Source: JBAXTE01 sp964653595
GTDB taxonomy: Bacteria; Bacteroidota; Bacteroidia; Bacteroidales; WCHB1-69
Reading direction: 5' to 3'
NCBI GenBank assembly: GCA_964653595.1
Contig: CAZZHH010000018.1
Location: forward strand, 1-64,000
DNA length: 64,000 nt
Shown: positions 53,202 to 61,595 of the stretch, one piece after another
Layout: every line of letters starts with the position of its first letter
How positions within the stretch are numbered: position 1 is the first letter of the stretch
Position numbers and translations under genes: made by a program
The notes under the pieces: model-generated
Told to the model about the DNA's origin: nothing
What the model saw: only the letters and a program-made list of their open reading frames with translations
Databases searched by the model: none

Positions 53202-54545
53202 ATGGAAACAAAAAAAGAGATTAAAATCCTAATTTGGATTATCGCGGTATTTGGTATTGTTTTTTTCTTACCAATTGATAATGAAAGATTTAACACTGCG
53301 ATATTTGCCACACTCGACTTGGCAAAATGGTATGCACAGGAGCATGTAATATTATGTTTACTCCCTGCTTTTTTTATTGCTGGCGTAATATCAGTTTTTG
53401 TCAGTCAAGGGTCGATCTTAAAATACTTTGGGGCAAATGCAAAAAAATGGCTGGCATATACCATTGCGGCGGTATCAGGGACAATCTTAGCAGTTTGCAG
53501 TTGCACTATTTTACCCTTATTTTCGAGTATTCACAAACGAGGAGCTGGATTAGGGCCAGCTATTGCCTTTTTATATTCGGGACCAGCTATTAATATATTA
53601 GCAATCATTTTAACTGCCCGAATATTAGGATTTGAGATGGGAGTTGCGAGAACCATTGGAGCAGTTAGTTTTAGTATAATTATTGGCTTATGCATGTCGT
53701 TTATATATAGAAAAGAAGAGCGGATTAAGAAAGAAGAACAGATGCATATTCAATTCCCTCCCGACAAGCGACCAATGTGGCAAACTTCCTTTCATTTTTT
53801 CACACTTATCTTTATTTTAGTTTTTGCCAATTGGGGAAAACCTGCAACAGACGATATTTCAAGCGCTTGGTATTATTTGTGGGCATACAAATGGTATATT
53901 ACAGGGTTTTTCTCTCTGCTTCTTGGATATTCTTTGATACGAATTCTAAAAATTAAATGGCAATGGGTATTATATGCAGCTCTAGCAATTGCTTCATCCG
54001 CGATCTTATCTACCTACTTTATTGAAAACACCAAACTTGCTCCACTTGTTCCCATGATAGTAGGAATTGCTTCGTTGGCATTGATCACATGGAAGGACAA
54101 ACAAGATATTGATAACAGAGAATGGACAATTTCATCCTGGGGGTTTGCAAAACAAATCTTACCTTTGCTTGCCATTGGAGTTGTAACAGCTGGATTTTTA
54201 TTAGGTTCTACTCATGATGGAAAAACCATAGCTGGAATAATTCCCAACGAATGGATACAATGGTTGGTTGGAGGAAACTCCATCTTTTCGAATTTATTTG
54301 CTTCCGTTGTGGGTGCATTTATGTATTTTGCCACACTTACTGAAGTCCCAATATTACAAGGGCTCATAGCCTCTGGCATGGGCAAAGGACCGGCCTTAGC
54401 CTTATTGCTAGCGGGACCATCCTTGTCGTTGCCAAATATGCTCGTAATACGTGGCATTATGGGTACTCAAAAAACAATTGTGTTTGTATCGTTAGTTATT
54501 GTAATGGCTACAATTTCTGGTTTAATATACGGCAGTTTTTTCTAA
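53202..54545 (+). CDS. ArsP/DUF318-type membrane permease
   Basis: The 447-residue protein has about ten membrane helices in two halves. The family motif AVCSCTILPLFSSIHKRGAG (about 105-124, with the paired cysteines) is followed by FLYSGPAINILAI. In the second half, ATLTEVPILQGLIASGMGKGPALALLLAGPSLSLP repeats the pattern. Members such as ArsP export organoarsenicals, and others are uncharacterised. The Cys-containing motif suggests a thiol-reactive or metal(loid) substrate. No arsenic genes are nearby. Confidence 0.85.
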   Translation: METKKEIKILIWIIAVFGIVFFLPIDNERFNTAIFATLDLAKWYAQEHVILCLLPAFFIAGVISVFVSQGSILKYFGANAKKWLAYTIAAVSGTILAVCSCTILPLFSSIHKRGAGLGPAIAFLYSGPAINILAIILTARILGFEMGVARTIGAVSFSIIIGLCMSFIYRKEERIKKEEQMHIQFPPDKRPMWQTSFHFFTLIFILVFANWGKPATDDISSAWYYLWAYKWYITGFFSLLLGYSLIRILKIKWQWVLYAALAIASSAILSTYFIENTKLAPLVPMIVGIASLALITWKDKQDIDNREWTISSWGFAKQILPLLAIGVVTAGFLLGSTHDGKTIAGIIPNEWIQWLVGGNSIFSNLFASVVGAFMYFATLTEVPILQGLIASGMGKGPALALLLAGPSLSLPNMLVIRGIMGTQKTIVFVSLVIVMATISGLIYGSFF

Positions 54546-54566
54546 AAAGAAATTCTATAAAGAGCA

Positions 54567-54623
54567 AACCCAACTAAATCAAGTATTTCGATTTTTCAAA
54601 TCTCCTATGGATTAAGTTGGGTT
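54567..54623. terminator. Inverted repeat between convergent genes, possible terminator
   Basis: AACCCAACT (54567-54575) and AGTTGGGTT (54615-54623) are exact complements separated by 39 bases, between the stops of the permease and the exported-protein operon. The long loop makes it weaker than a classic intrinsic terminator. Confidence 0.45.
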
Positions 54624-54636
54624 AAACATTTATGAG

Positions 54637-56274
54637 CTAATTTTGCAATTCATATTTGCCAAAGTCAACGTTATGACGTTTCATTAATAGTGAAATTCCG
54701 GACATAACTATCCCAACAGACATCCCTATGTAGCTAAATGGAGAGCTTAGAGCTAATAGGGATATTGGAATTGCGACAAGGCCAATGCTTAAAAATTTAA
54801 TTCCAAGAGAAGACATTTTTCTACTTAATCCTACAAAATACAATTGATCATTCACCGCATTTGACTCTTCTTGTATGTATTTATTTTTCATTTTTGCCAA
54901 TTTCACCTGGCCTGTTTTATCTTCGATTACATAAGAAGTGTTATAATTATAGGCGGATCTGACAACGGTATGATATATTCCGTCCTTATATGATAATTTA
55001 TTCTCAGGCACTATCCAACCAGAATAGGTCATTTTTTGCTCTGTACAAGAAATCCAGTCAATTTCGCCTTGTGCATTAATTTTAATATAATTTACGCCAA
55101 GTAAGTCGGTATAATACGAACACCCCCCTTTGTTGGAGCATACTGTACTATATACTTGACTATTTATGGACATAACAAGGCCATTATCGTCCGTTTTCAT
55201 ATAATCCGTAACTTTAAAATCATATTTCAGCATTCGTTTAACAGCATATTCACCTACCGAATAATTTTCCTTTTTGCTACTACTCATTTTATAATTTGAA
55301 AAGGCTACTTTGGTTTCATCAAGTTCATTAAAAATTGGATCACCAATATTTTCAAAAGAAAATTTATCTATTTTAGCTGTAAAAACGCCATTATTATGTT
55401 CCACATCTTTAGATTTTTTTCTATTCTTGACAAAATAAGTGCCCACTAAAAAAAGGTGATCGTTCATGATTTCGAACGAAGCATTGTAAATAGTTTTATC
55501 AGCAAAAGAGAACATCTGTGTTTTCACCTCAGAAGTTTCGGGATTGATGCTTCCGATTAGCTGTCCAATCTGCTTTTTGGACTCTTTCTTTTCATTATTT
55601 AAATTCAGATTTACCAAAAAATACAAAAAACCATTATTATCCATCTCATAACCTGCAAAATTACCATAGGTTGATCTATTCACAGAGAAAGGTAATTCGG
55701 CTTGAATGGTGTTTTCTACTTCCATATTTTTATTTAAAACCTTGTACTGAACTCTAACATTTTCAGTTTTAGTTATTGCATTTTCTCCACCAACAATCAT
55801 TTTATCGCCATTTGGGCTCATAAAAAAGAACAGAGAATTAAATTTAGAGGAGTTGTTATCCTTTTGATAAATCACTTTAGGGGCTTGAACTTCTACTAAA
55901 TCTTTATCCAAAACTTGAAGTAACAATTGTGTTTCATTTATCCAAGTAATGTACAACATATTATTTCGAATATTTATTTTGAAAAAATATGCATTAGATA
56001 GCAATGTGTTGGTAGTAGGATTTCCAAAACCTTTCACAGGCAATGTCTTAATCAGCTGGGAGGTTTCTTTGTTATACGAAGAAATTCTCAAATTCTTGTT
56101 GGGAAAAACTTGAGTAGTAGTTACATAAATCAAATCATCAATACCTCCAGCAACCTTAGCAGAGACTAGTTTTTTTTCTTTTAATGGCAATATTGTATTA
56201 ACATACTTAACATTTTGGGCACCAGCATTTAATACAAAAAGGGTAGCACAAAGCAGAAAAATTTTAATTTTCAT
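54637..56274 (-). CDS. Exported protein of unknown function, with C-terminal membrane helices
   Basis: The 545-residue product has a signal peptide ending LNAGAQ (about 15-20), then a long beta-rich region (about 25-480) that reads like a propeller: repeated strands with short loops, e.g. DDLIYVTTTQVFP and HLFLVGTYFVKN. Near the C-terminus are two hydrophobic helices (about 493-532). No known domain was recognised. In length and style it resembles the protein at 58802-60412. It is the last gene of a four-gene minus-strand unit of exported proteins. Confidence 0.7.
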   Translation of the reverse strand: MKIKIFLLCATLFVLNAGAQNVKYVNTILPLKEKKLVSAKVAGGIDDLIYVTTTQVFPNKNLRISSYNKETSQLIKTLPVKGFGNPTTNTLLSNAYFFKINIRNNMLYITWINETQLLLQVLDKDLVEVQAPKVIYQKDNNSSKFNSLFFFMSPNGDKMIVGGENAITKTENVRVQYKVLNKNMEVENTIQAELPFSVNRSTYGNFAGYEMDNNGFLYFLVNLNLNNEKKESKKQIGQLIGSINPETSEVKTQMFSFADKTIYNASFEIMNDHLFLVGTYFVKNRKKSKDVEHNNGVFTAKIDKFSFENIGDPIFNELDETKVAFSNYKMSSSKKENYSVGEYAVKRMLKYDFKVTDYMKTDDNGLVMSINSQVYSTVCSNKGGCSYYTDLLGVNYIKINAQGEIDWISCTEQKMTYSGWIVPENKLSYKDGIYHTVVRSAYNYNTSYVIEDKTGQVKLAKMKNKYIQEESNAVNDQLYFVGLSRKMSSLGIKFLSIGLVAIPISLLALSSPFSYIGMSVGIVMSGISLLMKRHNVDFGKYELQN

Positions 56275-56310
56275 AAATAATATAAAATTTAAGTTTGATT
56301 ATTTTATCTA

Positions 56311-57126
56311 TCACCATGCAATCCCTAGTTGATATCTAAAAAGGATGTAGGGATTAAGGAAGTTTTCTCTATGATTAGTCTTTATAAACCACTCATCATT
56401 ACCATTAACCTGTAATTCTGATGGTTTCCTAGCTGCAATGTATTTATCGAAATAAACAAGTTTTAATCCAATCCCATACGAGAAATCATTAATCAAAACG
56501 ATCTTGGATATACTGTATCTGAATGAAGTACCCATACATATAGAAAAATAGTTTAAATTAACATTATATTCTATATTTTTAGGACTTGGTTCATAGTAAT
56601 TGTATGAATACTGCTCATTTTGAAGTGTATAATTTGCATTGGTCATTTTCCACTGTAAACTGAAATAACTACTATAAGAATCTTCTTCATTATAGTATAA
56701 TTTCAAACCTAACAATCCGGAATAACCATTTTTGATATTGCTAACTTCATAAAGATAATCAAGAGGTCTGCCTGTATTGGAATAATTATCTAAATCTCTA
56801 CTCATTTCATATAAATTCATGTGTCTTTCCATATAATCTTTTCCATAAGAAAACGCAAATCCACCAATTGCGGATATTGCATTGGAAAGTTTTCTTTCGT
56901 AGTCTATTCTTATATTTGAGCGGGAGACATCCGTAACCAAAAGGGTAAATTGGTTCATTTTCCTAGTCGATGTTCTAATATTCCTAGCCGAAGAATTGGT
57001 TTGATTATTTGACCCAAAAACAGAAGTTGGATGGGGTTTATATTTATCATCTAATGGATTTGAGATCTGGGCAAACGAAGATGATATGCAGACCATAAAA
57101 AACATTACAACACAATATTTTTTCAT
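56311..57126 (-). CDS. Exported barrel-like protein of unknown function
   Basis: The 271-residue product has a signal peptide ending SSSFAQ (about 14-20) and a hydrophilic stretch. Alternating strands with many Tyr and Asn residues follow (for example GYSGLLGLKLYYNEED, and a C-terminal NPYILFRYQLGIAW), consistent with a small outer membrane beta barrel. It is separated by 5 bases from the protease gene upstream and 36 bases from the next. No family could be named. Confidence 0.65.
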   Translation of the reverse strand: MKKYCVVMFFMVCISSSFAQISNPLDDKYKPHPTSVFGSNNQTNSSARNIRTSTRKMNQFTLLVTDVSRSNIRIDYERKLSNAISAIGGFAFSYGKDYMERHMNLYEMSRDLDNYSNTGRPLDYLYEVSNIKNGYSGLLGLKLYYNEEDSYSSYFSLQWKMTNANYTLQNEQYSYNYYEPSPKNIEYNVNLNYFSICMGTSFRYSISKIVLINDFSYGIGLKLVYFDKYIAARKPSELQVNGNDEWFIKTNHRENFLNPYILFRYQLGIAW

Positions 57127-57131
57127 TAGAT

Positions 57132-58751
57132 TTATTTTATTTTAATCAATACTACGTATTTGGTAAGCACTTTGATTTTGTCTTCCAAAGCCAGGCTTTC
57201 AATGGTATTTTCATTGGGCATTTGAACATCCGAAATCAAGTCGAAAAGTGCTTTTAGGTAATTTAATTTAACTGCATAAGAGACATTGTCTGCATTTTTT
57301 ATTCCGGCATATGCCACGCCTATAAGTTGGCCTTTTTCGTTGAATATTGGGCTGCCACTATTGCCCGGTTGAATTGGAATGGTCGTCTGAAATGAGTTAA
57401 TTGCTCCATTGTAGCCCGTTTTTGCACTCACTTTCCCATCGGTAAATTTTGCATCTTTTCCCATTCCATTTAGGGCCAAGGGGAAACCTATTGTAAAAAC
57501 AGGTGCACCGATATTTACAGCGCCACTTTCGGAGAAAGAGTATTTTAGTTTTCCTACATTAAAAGTAGTATCTTTAATTTTGATGATTGCCAAATCATTT
57601 TGTTCATCTTTCTGAACTACAGATGCTTCATACATTTTGGTCTCTCCATTTACAGAAACATCTACAAATATTTTATTATTGTTTTTAACCACATGGTGAT
57701 TGGTAACAATATACCCATTACTAGAGACCAAAAAGCCACTTCCGGTACTTTTTACAGCTAAATCGGAGCTAGAAGTACTAATATTCCCAGATCCTGAAAA
57801 CTCTTTGATTTGAAGGTTATCTACTTTTAATGTGGCAATACCGCCTACGACAAATCCCATGTGCGAACCCAGCATTTTTAACTCTGCTGTTTTGGTTTGC
57901 AAAATGCCATTAAAAGTAATAATCAATTTATTATCATTAACAAACAGTTTAATGGTGTTTTTGCCTTTTTTTACTAATTCAGACGAGAACATCCCATCAA
58001 TTTTTGTCAATTGAACACCTTCATATACCGAACCAACATAAAAGAAGCTTTCCGAAATAGCCAAATAGTTATAATTTTGCCAATCTTTGAAACCCCAAAG
58101 AATTCCTACTCTATTTCCCTTCGCTTCGCTATTATCGAGGATAGCTTCAATGATATAATCGTCGCTGGAGATAGGTAAACTTATCGTACGAGAGGTTCCA
58201 TCTTTGGTTAAAGATTTAATTTCAAATTGACCATTTTCAATTTTAGAAGAGCTAGCTTCGCTGGCATAGAGATCCCAATCGTTGATGTTTTTGTCAAATG
58301 TTTCATCAAAAACATTGACCAGATCTCCGTTTTCAGAAAACTCTCTATATTTTCCGTTTGCAATAGATCCATTTTTATACTCAATCTCTTTCCAAATTTT
58401 TCCACTTTCAAGATAGTAGAAGGTAGTACCATCTTCCTTACCATCAGCGTTATAGTTACGTTCAACTTTCTTATTTCCATTTTTATAATACCAAATGCAA
58501 TTCCCTGAAAATATATTTTTACTCTCTGAAAGAGTATCTACGGTAGTAATGTCCCCTTCAAAATAGAGCTTCCCCGACATGTAATAAGATTTATAATGAG
58601 AAGGTTTTGACTCTAAAACCCGATAATAGTATGCTTGCGATTCGTTGGCTTTTTTGCCGGAAACATCAAAAAACTCTTTTTCAGCATCTTGTGCAATAGC
58701 GGATAACAGACTGAATATTGCCAAGAAAATCATCAATGTGTACTTTTTCAT
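57132..58751 (-). CDS. Exported HtrA-like (S1C) serine protease fused to MORN-like and lectin-like domains
   Basis: The 539-residue product has a signal peptide ending LLSAIAQ. YwqK/MORN-like repeats (about 45-145; IWYYKNGNKKVERNYNADGK is one) follow. A concanavalin-like beta sandwich (about 155-318; GNRVGILWGFKDWQNYNYLAI) comes next. Last is a trypsin-like protease domain (about 328-520) with the triad His in IVTNHHVVK, Asp in DEQNDLAIIKI and Ser in IQPGNSGSPIF. No PDZ domain follows. HtrA proteases normally handle misfolded envelope proteins. The front domains are unusual partners and suggest a cell-surface or carbohydrate-associated role. Confidence 0.85.
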   Translation of the reverse strand: MKKYTLMIFLAIFSLLSAIAQDAEKEFFDVSGKKANESQAYYYRVLESKPSHYKSYYMSGKLYFEGDITTVDTLSESKNIFSGNCIWYYKNGNKKVERNYNADGKEDGTTFYYLESGKIWKEIEYKNGSIANGKYREFSENGDLVNVFDETFDKNINDWDLYASEASSSKIENGQFEIKSLTKDGTSRTISLPISSDDYIIEAILDNSEAKGNRVGILWGFKDWQNYNYLAISESFFYVGSVYEGVQLTKIDGMFSSELVKKGKNTIKLFVNDNKLIITFNGILQTKTAELKMLGSHMGFVVGGIATLKVDNLQIKEFSGSGNISTSSSDLAVKSTGSGFLVSSNGYIVTNHHVVKNNNKIFVDVSVNGETKMYEASVVQKDEQNDLAIIKIKDTTFNVGKLKYSFSESGAVNIGAPVFTIGFPLALNGMGKDAKFTDGKVSAKTGYNGAINSFQTTIPIQPGNSGSPIFNEKGQLIGVAYAGIKNADNVSYAVKLNYLKALFDLISDVQMPNENTIESLALEDKIKVLTKYVVLIKIK

Positions 58752-58801
58752 ATTAATACTTTTAAATATATTATAATCCCAATTATAGTTTAAGTGTATT
58801 T

Positions 58802-60412
58802 TTATTCAAACTCAACAATTTGAAGCAATACATCATAATCTTTTTTTGCAAAAAAACTCGTATTCTCTTTTTCCATATTAAAGTCCGATTCACGACCCCA
58901 TACCAAAAACTTGTTTCCATACAAATGACTGATACTGTTGCTATTTTTAATACTATACACATTTTTGATTTTAGTGGTATTTGAAGCATTTTGGGATTCT
59001 AGGTCTTCTTCCACTTCACCACTCAGGGAGATTGTTTTATAACTAAGGCCTTTGTTAAAATTGCCTAAAAGGGCAATTGAGTTCTCCTTGTATGGAGTGG
59101 CACACGTTTTCGGTTTTAGTTCAGGGCTAAAGATATCATATTCGAAATTTTTACTCCACTCAACTTCTCCTGCATCATTAAAACACCAAACCACACTATT
59201 GGTAAAATAATAACCGATGAATTCTTTTACAGTTCTGTAAGTGGATTGACCTCTCGATCCAGTATTATATCTTGGAGTTGCCCACCCCCCCGTTTTGGGA
59301 TTAATTCCACTATTATTATAATTATTACTCCTTGCCACTTGACGTACTTCATTTATTATCTGATACTTATCAAAAACAACAATATTTTTGCCATTAATAC
59401 GAAAACAACTACTGATCATGTTGAAATTACCTACTGCCTCATATTGAGAGGTTCTTATGAATATATTCAGCAGACTTTTTTTGTCTTTTAGGTTTCTTTT
59501 ATCATTAAGCATATCGGAACTCTCCACATCAATTTTATTGATCGTATTGAGGTCGTTATTGTTGAGGTTTGTGATATAATAATTGTCTTTAATAATATCA
59601 TCTCTTTGGGTTTCTCCAAGAATCTCTTTACGGCTCAATCCTAACATGAATTTATGGTCAGCATCCGGCCGAATAATATTCATGCTTACAATATCCTCAT
59701 CTTGAAATGTTTTCAGGTTCGTTTTATCAACAAGAGCACAATCTTCAAAGGTATACAATGCATCATACGGAATTTTCTTTTTATAGCTTTTCACTTTAAA
59801 ATAGATGTTTTTCCCGTCAGTTGTTCGCGCTACAATATCCGTATATTCAGGTACCGTAAATTTATTTGAGGTAAGAGACATATTTGCGAAGTCAATTTTC
59901 ATAATGACATCTTCCTTTTTCAAAATAGCGTCAAAATAGTAAGCATCGCCAACAAAGTTACCTTTGAACAATTTGATCTTATCCTTTAATTCAATATCTT
60001 TTTTGGTTATCTCACCATTAATATTAATTTTCATCACCGTTAGATCGCCTACCTTTCTACCATCACGAAACTTTTCTGCCTCCAAGCCGTTGTTTATATA
60101 AAAGATAATATTTACACCATCCTTGCTGGTGTTAAATTCCAAAATATCTAAATCGTCTTCATAATCTATCGATTTTGTCCAAAGTACAGCCAAATCGGTG
60201 CTATAGATTGTAAAAGTCCATTTTCTCAAATTTTTTGATTCTTCACTTTTGGTCTTTTGAATCAGCATGAATCCATTTTTTCCAAGAGGCACTATTGATG
60301 TTTCATCTTTTTTACTAAGTGTTAGCAGCTTTTGATCTACAATTTGCAATTGTGCAAACGATGACAGGAAGCTTAACATAAGCAAAACACCCACTAATGT
60401 ATATTTTTTCAT
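58802..60412 (-). CDS. Exported protein of unknown function, propeller-like
   Basis: The 536-residue product has a signal peptide ending LSSFAQ (about 15-21). It is rich in beta-strand segments with repeating FMLIQKTK- and YFTNSVVWCFND-like units. No catalytic motif or known domain was recognised. It is the first gene of the minus-strand unit, followed by the protease 50 bases downstream. It has the same general form as the product of 54637-56274, though clear homology cannot be shown by eye. Confidence 0.7.
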   Translation of the reverse strand: MKKYTLVGVLLMLSFLSSFAQLQIVDQKLLTLSKKDETSIVPLGKNGFMLIQKTKSEESKNLRKWTFTIYSTDLAVLWTKSIDYEDDLDILEFNTSKDGVNIIFYINNGLEAEKFRDGRKVGDLTVMKININGEITKKDIELKDKIKLFKGNFVGDAYYFDAILKKEDVIMKIDFANMSLTSNKFTVPEYTDIVARTTDGKNIYFKVKSYKKKIPYDALYTFEDCALVDKTNLKTFQDEDIVSMNIIRPDADHKFMLGLSRKEILGETQRDDIIKDNYYITNLNNNDLNTINKIDVESSDMLNDKRNLKDKKSLLNIFIRTSQYEAVGNFNMISSCFRINGKNIVVFDKYQIINEVRQVARSNNYNNSGINPKTGGWATPRYNTGSRGQSTYRTVKEFIGYYFTNSVVWCFNDAGEVEWSKNFEYDIFSPELKPKTCATPYKENSIALLGNFNKGLSYKTISLSGEVEEDLESQNASNTTKIKNVYSIKNSNSISHLYGNKFLVWGRESDFNMEKENTSFFAKKDYDVLLQIVEFE

Positions 60413-60833
60413 AAGGATACAACTTTTAAATGAGGTGCAAATGCAACCAAAGACACCTTAAAAAACAAAAAAAAACAATTTTGCCAATTCTTTTGATTTT
60501 CATCATTTTATGACTTACACAAAAAAGAGAGAATCGATTTAGTAAAAATAAACATTTTGAATTTCGAAATCGACAGATCAACTTCGTTTATAATCCTACT
60601 CACAAGTACTTATTTATTAAAACATTAGAGCAAATAATTTGTTTTTTTTTCAAATATTTTAGTTTATTGTTTCAAATAACATCTTTTTAAACCCAATTGA
60701 TCCAAATAGTTCATTTTTTTGAAATTTTTTATTTCAGATTCTAGGTTTAGACAATTTAAAATAGATTTAGCAGTTATAAAGTATTTGACAAACTATATTT
60801 TTATCTACATTTGTAGAGATAAACAGTTAATGA
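60413..60833. other. AT-rich divergent intergenic region
   Basis: 421 bases separate the exported-protein operon from the gene at 60834. Apart from the promoter at 60784-60813, no gene, RNA or repeat was recognised. Promoter elements for the minus-strand unit are not obvious. Confidence 0.5.
60784..60813 (+). promoter_or_regulatory. Promoter of the CarboxypepD_reg gene with small palindrome
   Basis: TTTG (60784-60787), 18 bases, then TACATTTG (60806-60813) fits the Bacteroidota promoter. TCTACA-TT-TGTAGA across the -7 element is a small palindrome that could be an operator. The gene starts at 60834. Confidence 0.65.
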
Positions 60834-61595
60834 ATGACAAAATTTAAACGAAATTTATTTTTCATAAACATATTTTTGTTCCTTATTTTCGCGAGTTACA
60901 TTGCAAAATCTCAACCTTTTGTCATTATTGAGGGAGAGGTAATCAACAAAGTGGGAGAACCAATACCCAATGCTCACATATTAAACATAACCAAAAAAAT
61001 TGGCACCATCACTAATGGGCAGGGGATTTTTAAAATTTTTGCATCTCCTGGCGACAGCATGATGGTTTCGTCTATGGGATTTAAAGCATATAGAGCAACA
61101 GTGCCTTATGATTTGCAATACAAAGTTTTTTCCTTTAAAATTAGGTTATCCGACGACACCATCTATCTAAAAGAAACCATCATACGAGCCTTCCCTCCTA
61201 CGTATGATTTATTTAAGAAGGAGTTTTTGGCTCTAAAAATTGAAAAGAAACCAAACGAAAAATTGTTTGCAAAAATAATGGACAAACAATACAATCCGAA
61301 AGGTGGTATAGTACTGAAAGGGCCAATATCGGCCATATACGACGCATTCAGCCGCGAAGGAAAACTGAAACGAAAAATGGCGGAGTTGCAATATCAGGAT
61401 AATCTAAGGGAAATGGTGTATGACAAAATCCCGAAAGACCTGCTGATCAAGGCCTATCATCAAAAAGACGAAGCAGCGTTGGAACAGTTTCTGGAGTTCT
61501 GCCAACTGCCCGAAAACCTGATCATCAATGGTTCCACCTACGATCTGTTGGTGTTTATGAACCAATGTTACCAGCGGTATCCGAAGACGCCGTAA
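60834..61595 (+). CDS. Exported protein with carboxypeptidase-regulatory-like domain
   Basis: The 253-residue product has a signal segment (about 8-28, ending AKSQ) and a CarboxypepD_reg-like beta sandwich (about 32-115: IIEGEVINKVGEPIPNAHIL, then GIFKIFASPGDSMMVSSMGF). A helical C-terminal region (about 160-250) includes GPISAIYDAFSREGK. Similar 230-260-residue proteins are common in Bacteroidota, with no known function. The codon and base composition changes sharply inside the gene near 61300-61330, from AT-rich to near 45-48% G+C. The frame stays open across the change. Confidence 0.8.
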   Translation: MTKFKRNLFFINIFLFLIFASYIAKSQPFVIIEGEVINKVGEPIPNAHILNITKKIGTITNGQGIFKIFASPGDSMMVSSMGFKAYRATVPYDLQYKVFSFKIRLSDDTIYLKETIIRAFPPTYDLFKKEFLALKIEKKPNEKLFAKIMDKQYNPKGGIVLKGPISAIYDAFSREGKLKRKMAELQYQDNLREMVYDKIPKDLLIKAYHQKDEAALEQFLEFCQLPENLIINGSTYDLLVFMNQCYQRYPKTP

